Below, in pieces: positions 1 to 13,700 of a stretch of 64,000 nt of DNA. The notes below the pieces were generated by a model. It did no database searches and was not told the origin of the DNA. It saw nothing but the letters and a program-made list of their open reading frames with translations. This DNA comes from Acanthaster planci (Eukaryota; Echinodermata; Asteroidea; Valvatida; Acanthasteridae), in assembly GCF_001949145.1 (NCBI RefSeq), contig NW_019091531.1, positions 545,105-609,104 on the forward strand, given 5' to 3'. Numbering within the stretch: position 1 is the stretch's first letter; each line of letters starts with the position of its first letter. A program made the translations under genes and the position numbers.

Positions 1-3000
1 GGTAGTCTGCGTCGATCGTTTGCTTGGTGACCAGGCCAAAGTCAGTGCTGTTGGCGACCACACTGTCAAATATGCAGACATTGTCGTTGAAGCACGTCTC
101 TTTGATCTGGGACCCAGCAGCTTGCACGACTCCTTGCATAAGAGCTTCCGGTGGCGGACGGGGAGTTATCGGTCTGTTCATCGTGTCAAAGGTTTCGTCG
201 ATCCCGTAACTGAACAACGCAACGGATAACTGCCCTGTGAAATGGACCAATAGTTTCATTAGTATAAACAGTTCTCATATCGCATTTTCAATAACCATTT
301 CTGATATAGTTCTTTTTGAATACTGGTTTTAATTTTGGGATATAAATCTGTATATTAACAGCTCGATTTCAAACATCTGGTTTTTTTTTTTCAGTCAGTG
401 TGGGGTAGCTAACAGTTTACCAACAATAAATGTTTTAAGAAAAATAAATTTTAAAAATGGCTTTGCTGTCCGACCAACAGCGAAGATTTGGTTTCTGTCT
501 TTCTCCAAAATTTTCTTGTTAATCAAAAAAAAAAAGAAAAAAGAAAGTCCGATTACCCACCAACTTAATGCTCGCCTTGTGAAATGAATTCATTTGCACT
601 GAAAATACAATATGACATCACTCACACGTCTGTCCGAAGTCGAAGAAGTCAATATCCAGCAGCGTTCCATTTGGTCCCGATCCGCTTTGCTGATCACTTC
701 CATCCAAACCCTTGCCAAAGTCATTACTGGGATCATCGTCCCAATTGCCTGTGCATGGATCAAACAGGATCGCAGTTATTAACAAAGCAGGTTGGACCAG
801 TTCCAACTGAGAAGTTTTATGAGGGCGCCATGACAATAGCTTGCTCCGACGCCCTCTTGGACTAGTTCGATCAAACACCAATTGATTTCACCTGGTACCG
901 AGGACGTATTTCATAATATACACTACTAGGTAAGCGATGGTGGTTGACAAATTTTTAGGGTGGAATGACTGAAACAAGACGATCGGCTAGATGTTGGGCT
1001 AGATTAAGCATACTCGGATCCATTTTAACTTGATCCCCTGAAATAATTCTGATGTTTATTTTTCCCCTAAACATGAAACAAATAAGAATGTTGTACGTTT
1101 AACTTTAGCATTGCTTTCATTTTATACTATACACCCTTCCTTTGCTTCTAAAGATCTTAAAAGCACGTGACATTGTCAAAACACCCAGTTCAAATAATAA
1201 AATAGGTCAAAACACACAAAAGCTTCAGCGGATTCCTGGACGTGCTGATAATTTCTCTATTAGGTCTACCTTCAACAATCTAACGCCCTAAGCCTCTGCT
1301 TTCGGCCACTACTCAGATTCACCCTCATTCAGAGCTTTAGTGTTTCGTTGCAATTTATCCTGATTGCAAAGACCTATAAGCCCTTCTTTTCAAAGTGCTA
1401 CAACTACAGTCTTCATCTATGGACATGACACTATGTACCTAGAAGTCCAGTGATAGGCGAAGACTTGTAACGCCGCGGCAGCGACAGAACAAGACCACTT
1501 GCTCCAGACCGGACTCCTATCGTTACGCTTGATCCATCTGGACAGCTGAACATAACGTGAGTATCATTCAACTGCTTTACCAAGCAAGTATCAACCCAAA
1601 AACCTAATCAGCCAAAACAAAAAGCACGTAGGGATTCAATGCAAGTATAATGTGTGCAGAACAACTGCAAACAAAAGGATGCAAACAAATGTAATGTTTC
1701 TGTCACTGAGCGCCATTATTATACTTCCTTGCGCAGTATACAGGCCCATGTGGAACAGTTTTTCAAGATTTAATTCGTGTAGATGGAGGGTCAGACCTTT
1801 TCCATGTTGTTTTCCCGTTTTGTATTATGCCGAGCGAACATTGGTTGGTCACACAAAATACCTTTCATTGATGGAACCTCTGTGACAGTTTCGATGGTCC
1901 ACGTTTGTTTGTTGGATCAGGAATGTATTTTAGAGCAGACTTGGCAAAAGACAAAATTGGACAAGAGCCAGTTAAATACGCAGAAATGCAAGAATGCATT
2001 GGCAACACACTGTGTGGAAAAAAACTGACGTTGCAACATGCCGAGCGAAAACGAACAAGACAATGGGAGACATTGAGACGTATGGTGGCGGCAGACACAA
2101 CGGTAGCATTTGGTTGTAGTGGGCATGTGCGTGAAGTTTTAGGCATTCGTTTTAATTCTGAGCATGCGCACAACCGCAGAAAAGGACCGGTTTGTCTGCC
2201 GCTCCCATGTGTCTCAAAGTCTTCCTTTACATACAAACGCTAACTGCTATATCTTTTATACTTTGCTATCGAAGATTGTCATTTCCTTTGGTAATATATT
2301 ATTACAAGTACACAGGCAGTAAGCAAACTTTTCTTGGAAATATTTTTAAAGAACAAATTTCCGGTTCACGATTTTGAAACATGCGATCTCAACAGTCTTC
2401 GGGGATTTAAATTGAAAGAGTCTTCACGTCTAAAACAACAGTCAATTCCGAATGATTAAAACAGTGCACTGTACAGTTCACCGTACTCCAAAAAAGACCT
2501 CAAATGGTATGCACACATTAAAGAAGAGTTTAATTCTGCCCCCCAAAATGGTTTCAAGAAAACATTGTTGCATGTCCCTTTAAACCTAATCTAAACTCCA
2601 TTCTTATTTTAGGCTATAGCTTTATTGAATATGTACATGTACATCTGCGTAACAAGATTAACTCCAAGAATAGTCAGAAAAAACATCGAGGAGCAAATGA
2701 TCACCGTTTCCAAAAGAAAACGGTAACAACTGTCAATAATTTAAAAAGCGACCAATATACCTTCCAACACTTGTTCGGCTGGAACTTTGTTCGCCCCGTT
2801 GCGCATGACAATAAAGCCGTTTCTATTGTCGTTCAATCGGAACTCAACCTGCAAGCAAAAACATCCTATGTTAACATCGCTAACTTGTAGGAGTGGGCAA
2901 CAAGTCATAACTTGGTCACCAACGTAAGCATTTTTATTCACCGACGTTAGCGTAAAGGGTTGTATATCCTCCGCCACTTTGTGGAGAGGGAAAGACTCGT

Positions 3001-6000
3001 TCCATACGTGAAAGTAACAACTCTACGGGGTTTCATATAGAATTTGCATGACGGGCGATTCACAATAGCGCGCCTCCGAGAGTTTGCAACGTGTTGCCAA
3101 TCACAAAAACCGAAATCTGTAGACCCTTTCCAAACGTGCAATCGGTCGACAGATTTCACGCGTTGTGATTGCCCAACGCGTTGCAAACTCGTGGAGGCGT
3201 ATTGTAAAGGAAAGGCGACTGAATAGTAATATATTGAACACCGCACACCTCATTCTATCCCTTTGAAATTCGAAAGGTGAATTTCGTAAAAGAGTAAACT
3301 TTTTTCCAACACTTTTTTTGTTTAAACTGGCTGTTCGGTAACTTTAAAGAACAAAATTCTCACAAAAGATAATTGCTATGCCTGAGTTCACCTCAGTGTG
3401 GAATCCCTAATGCTGGATTCGGTAGTGGTAATGCTCTTAACTAGAGTCGTTTATTACAGAGATGGTTGCGACATGAGAGTCACCACTGTTGGAAACAAAC
3501 TGGCGGATGCAAGCGCCAGTATAATAAGCACGGGCACTTTTTGCTCAATAGCTACACACTCCTTATTAAGACCAGCCATTTTGTTTCCAAAATCTGAAGC
3601 TAAAGCTACTCTCGCTATGTACAGCTCTGCTCTCGCTTTAAAATGAAGTCTTAAAAAACTTACACTGTCGGACGTTTGCAAAGTCAGGAGAAAGGAAGTG
3701 AAATAAGCAGCATTTGACACAAGGGTGGGGTTCGGCCAGTATGACAGGCGAGCGAAGATGTTCGGATCGCTCCCACCAGAAAACAGGACGTACTCCCCTC
3801 GCGCGTTGAACGTGTAATCGGCGTTATCAAGGGTTGTGAAATGGCCGTTACCCAAGCACCATGCTGCGGACAAGAAAGGAAGATGCAACTAAATTGTACA
3901 CTTGATCAAACTAGTAGGTGATAAAAATTCCCTTCTGCATTTTTTTTTGTATTGGAAAGCAATATACCTCTACCGCTAAACCCAAATGTTATGTGTGTCG
4001 TCTTGCAAACTGGATTTGGAAATTAATGTCACTGGAAAATTGGATTTCACTCTTGCGTGAAGTATGTGGACACCATTTGGTCAGGCTGCTTACCTAGATT
4101 GGGTGGAGTGTAAGAACTACAATTTCTTGGGGGCCGTTTGCTGGTGTAGTTTGCACACAAATCGGACTGCGTAGACGCAATACAGCATTGGTATCTTGGT
4201 ACTACTTCTCTTTCTGAAAAGAATGTGATGCGTGATGACTCAAACTTAACCTTGTTCCCCATGCATTCAAGATGTGCAACAGAGCGATTGCATCCGCTAA
4301 ATCACTTGACCTATAGTGGGTATCAACCCCATAGCAACACGTTTTGAATGTTGTTTACAAACAGTACAGCCAAGTTATGGTATAGTACCCAGCACATCGG
4401 TAGTCTGAGAACACTACCTACAGTGAGCTTTATTTTCGGTAAATGATGATTATGAAATATACCGCTTTTGTTGGACCTGTGTTTGGGGATACCTTATACC
4501 AACTACAGATCACGTGACTCAGCGGGCGCAATCGGTCTATTCACCCACTACTCCCCGTAGTAATGCGTATAGGCCGATGTGTAGTGTCTTAGGTTGTGCT
4601 GACGTATTGAAATAGTAAGAAGTGTGTGCTATTTCGACGTAGAAGAGGGTACGTAAGCGGAGTCAGTGAATTACGCCTACTTAGTTGCGTCCTTTTAGTG
4701 AAGCTATTGACGGCCATTCAAGGAGGAACACACCTAGACCGCCTACTAATTATTTGGCTGTTGTATTAGAATGACACGTAGGACTTCAGAAGCCACTATA
4801 GCTGGCGAGTACACCCATGCCCTATACACTTATGTCAGCTACGGGCAAGTAATTAGCCTTTTGCGAGTTAAATTTAAATAAAATGTAGTAAATTTTAAAT
4901 GTTCTTTAAATTCACGTGAACACAATTTGAATTCCCCAGACTAATCACGCTGTTGCTATATACCTCGTGATTTGGGGCGAACTTTTGCTTACAGACATAT
5001 TACAGACGCCTTGCACCAATACACTGTTTTGTTTTCAATGGATAAAAAGGGCACAAACGAACTAGTCCATTCCAGAGATGGTGGTTGCTAGCGCTATGCA
5101 AAAGCCTGCCCCGAATGACGAGGTATAGCAACAGTGCAGGTTATGTTTCAGACAGGCGTCCTAGGGTCGCGCCTAACCATGTGGAATTAACAGCGACCCA
5201 ATTACATTTGGGTTTCAGACAGGGGAATTTAATGCATACATTTACATTGGGTTTGTCCTCTGGAAAGAGCGACGTCTGAAACCAAGTCGTTCTGGTGTCG
5301 TTTCGAGCGCCATCGATTATCGATGTTTCGCCTGCTAGCACGCCTGGTCGCTCCTAGTTGTTTCGGACGTCAAACTTTTGTCGTCAGTTCAAAAGTTGCT
5401 TTTACTTTGGTTCGGCGCGACTTCAGAACGCCTGTCCGAAACGGGGGTCAGTGTACCAAAATTTATTCAAATTTCACTCGCAAAGGGCCAATCCGGGAAC
5501 AGCTAGTAGTAGGAAAAATGTCACGTAGAACGACGTACGTCATATCCATATCATAAATATTCTTACTTTATTCTATCATTCGTCTGCGGTTCGCTTCCCA
5601 GGTCTCATCAACGTGAATGTGATGTTCTTGATAGAACGAAGAATAAATATTTAGGATATGCATATGACGTATGTCGTTCTACTTGACCTCCTTTTCTGAC
5701 TACAGTGTATATCAAAGAGGGAAAAAATTGTAATAAACAAGATGACTTATTTTCTGCATTTGTGGACCTCACAGGGGGGATCCATGACTCCGATTGTCTG
5801 AATCTTTGTATTTGAAACAAACGCAGTAGCCAAGGAACCCTTAGTTAAACAAAGTAAAACACCTTTAAGTTTGGATTTGTTTTTTGCTCTTCCCGACGTG
5901 TATTTTCAACATTGTATACTCAGTGTATGTCCCAAAGGCTTTTTTCACAAGGATTCGGGGGCATACACTGAGTATACAGTGTTAAAAACAACACACAGTG

Positions 6001-9000
6001 TCTGTCCCGAAGGCTTTTTTCAAAAAAAATTTTGCGGCATACACTGAGTATACAGTGTTAAAAATACACGTTAGGAAGGGCAAGAATCCAAACTTAATTT
6101 ACATCTCCCCGGCACAAATCCATCTTTTGAAATAAAACATCTTTTAAATCAACGTCTTACCAATCCATGTTGTATACTGAGTTTGCAGTTGGTCATCACT
6201 GACAAGATAAAATGGATTGAAGGAATACCGCTCAACTACGCTGCCGTAGATCACGTCATCGGGAAACTGCCTTAGCCCCTCTGAGCTGTTTCTGTAGCAG
6301 CACAAAGAACCCGGGGAACCATTCTGACCGAACCTCCGATAGAAGCAACCTTCACAAAGACAAACAATAAACGAAAAACAAGGAACATTTCTCTTAAATT
6401 AAACGTTAAATTTTCTTAGAGTTTACAAGGACTTTACCAAAAACCTGTTCCTTAAACAGTTTTTGTAAAGACACTTGCTACAATGTAGATTTGTGAAGTT
6501 CTGAAAACGTCAACCCTTCAAAAGGGCATAATATGGAAGCAATAACCCTTTGGAAAAATACATGCACTGAAACATTGACTGAGGGTAACTGATCATTACA
6601 ATTTCATAAAAATCTGCGCCGCCGTTGCATATAATCACACCATTCAAACCGACACTATGACAGTGACGGTAATGTCATCGTTCCATTTTATCTTCGATTG
6701 TTTTCGGTTGAAGAATTTTATTTTACCTTCTGGTCGGGCCCAAGGCTCAGCGATGCTTTTCTCAAATGGGAAGTCGGTTGCATTCAAGCTGAAGCGTAAT
6801 GGCTCGTAGCGGCTATCGTACATAGCCTGGTAGACGCTGCATGGACAGTCCTCGGACATGATGTCTTGAGTAAGCCAGGAAGAAGGGTCTGGCTGTGTGC
6901 CTACCCACGTTTTACATTCTTGTTCCGGGTTGGTGTAAGATTCCGAATTCGAATCCAATTGGTAGACCCAAAGACCTAGTTGGCCTGTGTTGCCAGCGTA
7001 ACTATCCGGTCTCTTGAGGATATCAGGGACTTGGATGTAAGTAGTGTTTCCCTCGGGACACTTGTAGCCAATGACGCTTGAATTATTGGTCAGGACATCG
7101 AAATCCCAACCCATGCCTCCAGGAGGATAGTTAAAGACGGTAAACCCATGCCTGCCGTCTGTCGCTACAACAGCTTGAAAAGTGTTGGTTGACTGGTGAA
7201 AAAGATGAGCCATTCTTTAGAAAGTAGGCCGTACTTTCAAAGTGTTAGCTCACAACTTATGTAAATGCAGACGTGGAGCGATTTTGTGGCTTATGGCGCG
7301 TACTTCGCCATTGTTGAACACGTTTCACCTACAGCAAATTTCGCCGCGAAGTTTCCGACGTTGAGTTCACGGCGGCCTTTTCTCGACTGAGAATCACTCA
7401 GAGCCACAGTAATCAATTTCAACTTAATTTTCACTGTCAGTGCTTCTTCTAGTGATAATCTGGCTTGGGTGACAACCGGCTTTCAGTTTTGATATGGTCA
7501 AAAAGAGAGTGCTGCTGTAACTTTTGAGGCAATTTTTAATTTTTTTGTTGTTGTATGCAGAATAAAACAATTTGTTGAAGAGGCTGTTTTGACCGGTGTT
7601 TCCTTTTACGTATATTAAACGGACTTAACACAAACGTTTTGCGCGATCCTTAAACCAGCAAGAAGAGGGTACGTTGCAGTCAAAAACAAAGTGGACACTT
7701 TCAGAAGTTTATAATAAGTGCGCAAAATACAAACAACCAAACCAAAATAAACAGCTAACCTACTCACGAGAAGTGCGTGTATCTTAAACACAAACTCCAG
7801 TACTCACGCTGAAAGAGCCACTGGGTTGCACTCTATCCCACGTGATCAGAAGCATCCAATCCACGTTGAAGTTTAACTCGTGCGCGTTGGGAATTATTTC
7901 AGTCGTCATATTCAGCATTGAAGACACCTTCGGACTGGTGTCAGACTTGTCATACACCTATTTAAATCAGTAGAAAAAAAGCAACTGATGAAGTATTTCT
8001 GTCAGTTTACTGGAGTAAATTGTAGGAAACAATAAACAAAGTTTTTGTCAGACTCTGCAGACAATCTGCAGGTTCTATCGCAGACAACTCGCCATTCCAC
8101 CGAGTGGTTAATGTTCCGCCATCAGTGTTTTTTTTTTTTTTTTCAATTTTATCGTACGGCTTTTTGCGCAAATAAAATGCTTGCAATTGCGCTTGAGTTT
8201 GAACAGTCGCCCGAGGTTGGATATTTCTAAAATTCGGGGTTTGCAAAAGCGAAATAGATTGCCTCTGATAATACAAGAGCATTCCATAAATGTCCTTCTT
8301 GAAGCTCCTTAGGGGAAATTGTTTGTGCTCAAAAATCATCTGGCCTGAAGTGAAGTTTTAACTAACAACGCCCCTAACCATCCAATTTCCTTCCTAACTA
8401 AACAGCGATTTACACATAACATTGTGATGTTCTGAAGCATATGATACTATCAGGCTTATTAATACAGTTCAACCATTGCTGTTATTATCAGTAAAAGTGA
8501 GCATCCACATGCAAAGTTCCAGGGTTTACCAGTGGTAAGAAATTAGCTCCAACCATAAAGGAGATGTAAGGCCCACGACCCCCCCCCCAATCACCCTGCC
8601 AAGAAACAGTACTACCAACGGTCAAGTGTTCTTTGATAAAAACTTTATTCAATCAACGGTATAAGTTTTGAAAGTATTTAAAATATCGTGGAAAATTCTG
8701 AGTTTTTTTTTCACACGTAACCCAGAAGAATGAGGTAATTAAAAGAAGAAAGGTGTTTTACCTGGTAGTACACGTTGCTCTCAAAAGAGAAGTGACTGGC
8801 ATTCACATCACTGAAGAAGGGAGCGATGAACACTCTATCATTTGAAAAGGTGTCGCTGAAAGTATTTCCAGTGGGGCGTGGATAGCTGTGCTTTTCCACT
8901 TGACCGTTGTACATCATTATCAAACCATTATCCGTAAACTACAGAGACAATAATCAAAAGTCGATCAACCGAGGTGTTCCTTCATTTCGAAATGTTGTAT

Positions 9001-10785
9001 ACCATTTTCAAAATTTTAGAAAACTTAGCCACGTCCGCAAAGGCTTCAAGAGCTATGCAGCTATAGGTCTAATCTCGACACGTCTCCGCCTACTTCCAAT
9101 GGAGCGAAGACCTAGACCTAAGTATCGACAACAGATTTGGATGTAGCCTTATTTTTTACCTTGATTTACAAAAGTTAAGAACCAGATGACTGTGTTCTGC
9201 CGTGTTGACTTGGACTTCGGCTAAAAGACTGACTCGGCAGGACTCTGACACAAAGTCCACCCAGAAATAACCGGTTTATTGTCCTTAACACTCGATCAAC
9301 TTAATAGAACACGTACAAAAAAGGAAAACTGTAAACAATAAATCCGTACTGTATCCAAATTGACTACGGGAATTTCTTCCCGAATTTCATTCACTCTGAC
9401 TCATGCCTTACTATGCCCAATTTGTTTCAGTCAACTCCTCTACTTTTCGAAGTTTTCAAGTATACCTGTAGTTTTGATTCCTGGTGAAACGTTCGGAATT
9501 AAAAAAAAAACGCCCCAGGGCCCTTTTAGAACTATTGGCACTTGAAATATCAGTTCTAAAACGAAAGTTCTGTATGTTGTGTAGTTCGTATAAGACTGTT
9601 CTTTAATCATTTTCAGGAACTCTTGATTGACTCTTGATTGACAGTAAGACTTGGACTTGGTTGACTTCACTACAGCACCGAAGTTCAGATGGTAGATAGG
9701 TAATGGTCGCCATTAAAAAATACCCCCCATGAGGCAGATAAATAACCTTTTATCGGTAAAACCGCCATGTGACACAAAGAGGGACTTTGAAGTGGCTGTT
9801 TGGGTTCATGGTGGATCAGAGCAAAGTCAAGATTGGATGCACGGACTAAGCGAGGAACTCACGTAGATGCTTCTGTAGAGGGCACCACACCCAGGGAAGG
9901 GGTAGGGTGGCAAGATTGTTGGTGAAACCAGATCGTTAACGAACCAGCAGCCATCCTCAAACAGGCTGCTGTCCCCTTCTTTCCGTCCAAATGGCAGCAG
10001 ATCTAAAATTTGGATAGGAGCAAAATACTCTTAATGGTCGCGCACAGCCGCCTACTTGTTAAGGAAAATGTCGTTCAATTCCATGCAGTTTCATACGTAA
10101 AGTCTTGAACAACACATGCAATTCTCTCTTTTTTTCTATAACAAACGAAATGATTACAGTATTTATTCTTGCTGTACAATAGAAAGAAAAATCACTCAAT
10201 TTTTTTGGCCACTGTTCAAGAAAAAGTTCATTTGGACTGTAATTTGGTTATTGTTTCTGAATTTATTCGTATACTGGATTGAATAAAATACTCATCCACT
10301 AATAAAAAAGAATGAAAATGAAAGCAAAACGCCGTTAAACCTTCTCATTTTCTTTATCATAATTAAATGATAAAACTAAGGGTAAGTGTCAGTTAGATAG
10401 ATTTAGTTTTTGATTGTCATTTACAACACTGAAAAGTCCTGTATTGTTATTATTTGTATCTTATTTACAAAGATTGATGCGCTTAGCAATACAATTTCAT
10501 CCCTCGAATAAAATCATCCTGTAGTAGATGAAATTAGCCAGAGTGAGCGAGTGCCAAAACGCCGATCTCAAATTCAGATTTGTAATAGTTGTGTCGACAA
10601 TCAGTTTCTTTTCAACAGTTTTTATTGCAAACAACATAATTTGAAGCGCTTTTCTGTATCGAAATCCAGACACAACAAACCCACTTGTCCCTTCAGCACC
10701 TACCCAAACCGCTGACTGGCGCGACGTTCACAGTCAGAGTCACCACCAATACACGCCATACTATTAAGAGCACGGCGCCGACCAT
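1..10785 (-). CDS. MUC4/SUSD2-like NIDO-AMOP-VWD protein, 12 exons, 3' partial
   Basis: Probably a secreted or membrane-anchored mucin-4-like adhesion protein. Coding exons, in transcript order: 10704-10785, 9863-10002, 8762-8938, 7808-7957, 6727-7192, 6161-6349, 4094-4213, 3664-3863, 2761-2848, 1439-1603, 626-748 and 234 down to the window edge. All junctions are GT-AG and phases agree, giving about 711 residues. The start MVGAVLLIVWRVLVV is a signal peptide. A NIDO domain follows from about residue 75 (FTDNGLI, then NTFQAVVATDG). An AMOP domain starts near 276 (CKTW, PDPSSW, CPC), and a VWD domain near 444 (TTLDNADYTF, then GLLGNWDDDPSNDF). The last visible exon has FGQTWQLS and CFNDNVCIFD, typical of the MUC4 C-terminal half. 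The exon 10 acceptor is the weakest call: 1571 has a better acceptor but the wrong phase. The GDPH cleavage motif reads GNGH. The 3' end is missing. Confidence 0.85.
1905..2243 (+). other. Unassigned 112-codon open stretch in a MUC4-like intron
   Basis: An open stretch lies in the intron between exons 9 and 10 of the minus-strand gene, overlapped by a 123-codon open stretch on the other strand. I recognise no domain, signal peptide or repeat in either translation. The rest of the intron (1604-2760) shows only AT-rich sequence. It is probably chance or an old mobile-element remnant. Confidence 0.12.
3057..3207. mobile_element. Fold-back MITE, copy 1
   Basis: The left arm (ACAATAGCGCGCCTCCGAG, then AGTTTGCAACGTGTTG and CAATCACAA) is the inverse of the right arm (TTGTGATTG, CAACGCGTTGCAAACTC, GGAGGCGTATTGT). 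Nearly the whole unit can fold into one imperfect hairpin. It sits in the intron between exons 8 and 9 of the MUC4-like gene. A second, half-length copy lies at 63374-63490 at the other end of the window. Confidence 0.7.
5525..5682. mobile_element. Fold-back MITE with arms of about 50 bp
   Basis: The left arm reads GTAGAACGACGTACGTCATA, then CATATCATAAATATTC and TTCTATCA. The right arm reads as its reverse complement with a few mismatches, ending TATGACGTATGTCGTTCTAC. The central spacer is about 50 bp. It lies in the large intron 4214-6160 of the MUC4-like gene; I found nothing else certain in that intron apart from the next element. No clear target-site duplication was seen. Confidence 0.6.
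5885..6083. mobile_element. MITE with GTGTATTTT inverted ends, copy 1
   Basis: The ends are inverted: CTTCCCGACGTGTATTTTCA on the left and AAATACACGTTAGGAAGGGC on the right. Inside, CATACACTGAGTATACAGTG occurs twice (near 5962 and 6033), each preceded by a GAAGGCTTTTTTCA or AAAGGCTTTTTTCA stretch, so the 3' half of the element is tandemly duplicated. A relative lies at 47139-47352. Confidence 0.7.
6727..7192 (-). other. Exon joining the end of NIDO to the AMOP domain
   Basis: This 466-nt exon is the most diagnostic part of the MUC4-like gene. It starts after TTCACCAG with the NIDO segment NTFQAVVATDGRHGFTVFNY and runs into an AMOP domain carrying ECKTW, PDPSSW, EDCPCSVYQAMYDSRY and YEPLRF. 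It ends at GAAG|GTAAAA in phase 1, and the next exon completes the glycine codon and adds CFYRR and SLCCY. The AMOP domain is therefore split by one intron. The family assignment is established knowledge; the exon edges were read by eye. Confidence 0.85.
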
Positions 10786-13700
10786 TCTGCCTTATGCGAT
10801 GTACGTCCTCTCTCGATGCCTCTTGCACGATTCAACACATACAAAGCTCGTCCTTCAATCCACCGAAAACAGAATTACTGTCTCAGGCCGACTGTTCTTC
10901 CCTCAACGATGTACATCTCTGGTGATCTGTCACAAAAAGTTTGGCAGAAGAATCAGATAATTTATTCTTGTTCATAGGATGAAGTGTCTCTGTCATCACA
11001 TTGGAATCATTATTTTGTAAGCCAGGAGCAAAAAATACATGCTCAATTAGTTGAGAAAAAATCACAATGGAGACAGTTTGGTTAAATGTGCACTTCACTC
11101 CAACCGAGACTCAAACAACTTGGATTCCAACCGAACAAGGAAACTCACAATCCAGCAGCCTGGAAAAACGAACACATTGCGGTGCATGTTGCATTGCTGT
11201 TTATATGCACAAAAGTTGACCTATGATTTTTTCAACATCATCCTTTGTCGATCCACGGAAGAGTAAACACAAACCCACACACACAACTAGGTGTGACGTG
11301 TTTACAGCCAAAGCTGGAAAATTACAACACACAGGACGCTCCCCGGGCACTAAAAAAGGCTAATCCCGTCCTGAACAGGTGCGGTCACAACCAATTGGGT
11401 TGGTAATCTGTGTCATACATACATGTACACAGAAACAGTTCACCATCTAAACAATGTAATTCAAACCAGCAAGGTCAGTATCAGAAATCACCCTTCCTTT
11501 CCTTCAAACAAAATGCATATACGTGCCCTGAAGTACAGAGTAATGTGCAAAATATTTATGACAAGGGAGCACTGAATCCATGCAATCAGTCGCACTCCAT
11601 CTCTTGACATTATTTTAAACAATGTTGAAAATGTTATGCTCCAATAATTTTTTCAGTGGCGGCGTGAATATTGCCAACATAGCACGCATAGCGTGAAACA
11701 TAAAACTGTTGAATATATTTCTTACAGGAGTTTTTATGGAGACATTCCCCACATATTTGCAAAGGACATCAGCAATGACAATGACATACACAATAAAGCC
11801 AAAAGTGCCACATTTGCAGGGAAGGGAACTGATTTCATGTCATTTTAAGCATCATCGTCATTTAATGTCCACAGAGGCTAGCACCGATCATTGATACAGC
11901 GTGAAGCAATTTTTATCGATGACTTTGTCATACATGCGGACGCACCACGATTTGCAAGCTCCCGTTGGACATGCATGGTTCCGTGTAAACGACAATGCCA
12001 GTATACGTGGGCCTATTGAAAAAATAAAACGCTACGTGCAATGCGGGGGGTGGAAGGGCCTTGCTCGTGATGTTCGTGTGTGTGTGCCTATTCTATTCAA
12101 TAAAAAGGATGTTCATGAGGAACTGTTTCATTTGAAGATACAATCACCAGCGTTTCCATTATCTACAACTTGTTTTATTTCCAATATGTACACCAGCCCC
12201 TTGTTTCATGGAGATTCTAGAAAAAGGATTTCCATTTTGGATTCTCGATCCTGCTATGGATCCTGCACGCGAACACGTTTATAATGCACACGCTGCGCCG
12301 TGATCACCTCAGATTAACTCCCCTAAAATCCACGCATAACAACAATTTATTCTCTAGAATTCCCACTTTCGACATTGAGTAAATGCATGTGTAAAGGCCT
12401 CACCTTCAGACTGTAGTCGTTTCAACGAAATCCTTCCTTTTAACATGACCGTTTTTCCTCACCGTTATAAAACCAAGTGATGTGTCCCATTCAAATTTTG
12501 TCCATTGAGTTTAGTACGCGTATAGTCAAAAAAATCCTTTTACGTTCGATCAAACGCGTAGGCCCATTGATCTCCATTGTAGACGGAATAGGACATCGCG
12601 CATATTTCGTGCATAAAATGCGCAGCAGACAATGGCGGCGTTTCAGGAGGGTGATGTGATGCTGTATGTTGTGCATTTCTGGTCAACATAACTTTTTTCT
12701 CATGGGATGATGGCTAAGCCCTCGGCCTCCCTCCCCAAAACAAGCCAAAAATCAGCAGAAAATGCAAAAACATCATGTCCGAAAATAACGGACCATTTTC
12801 TTATGAACCCACTCGAAAGCGAGAATGTTAGCCTGTTTTTGTGTGTTTGTTTTTCATTCATTTTTTTTAAACACCTATTGTCTACGGTCTCACTTTAGCA
12901 AATTTTTCTTTTTGGGTCGGTTCAATCCTGATTTGTTCAGTGTGTAAAACTTTGAGAATTCCACCGGGACATGCAATAGGTCTTGTCAGTAAATAGGATA
13001 TCCAAACTGTCCATGTGTTTGTCCGTCTGGTTTCCATGAACCAACACTGAAAAAAAATTATCAATGAAATGATTTTAATGTTACACACTCTCGGGAAAAA
13101 GTGCACTTAATGAAAAGTAATTCATATATTGAGTACATTTTATTGAAAACCGATATGCTGCATCCGGAAGTGTGAGAATCGTTTCTGTGAGCACAAAGTG
13201 AGCGCAGCTTTAAATGAGCGACTAAGCTAACTTACAGCCGTTTTTAAAACAGACACCTATAAATCAGATTTAAAAAGTTGAGTTCACAACCTGCCTTAAA
13301 GATTTACATTTAACGGCTACTTTCCGGCATAAAAAAGTCACTTTTAACAGAAAACGAATAATTTTGTTATGTAGACCAAGTTTTTTTCATTGCGTTGAAG
13401 GCTTTGAATCCCCTTGCTTGTAACTTCATTCAACAGAAACGTCAGCACTCTGTTTCTCACTTTGGTTTCATCTTTGCCCCGAAGAAGAATGCTGTCACTC
13501 ATATCATATCGTCCGTCACAAGATTTGGGAACAATAAAGGGTGTGTAAGGAAATGTCATAGCCTGGAGATTTTCAGACAAAACATGACAAATTGTACGTG
13601 CAGTTAACCGTATTTCTATCAGAACAACTGGCCAGATGATGTAGCCCGGGCAGTTCAAACTCCTTCTGTGTCCATCCTCCATGGTACAACCAAGATTGTT

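Noticed and set aside
3454-3663. Continuation of the VWD exon beyond 3664
   Set aside because: The frame stays open to 3454, but a strong donor (AGT|GTAAGT) at 3663 gives phase 0, exactly matching the next exon at 2848; the extra residues do not resemble a VWD domain.
11901-12284. A 127-codon plus-strand open frame as a possible gene
   Set aside because: The translation resembles no family I know, and neighbouring frames contain equally protein-like bits. Kept only as part of the unassigned region.
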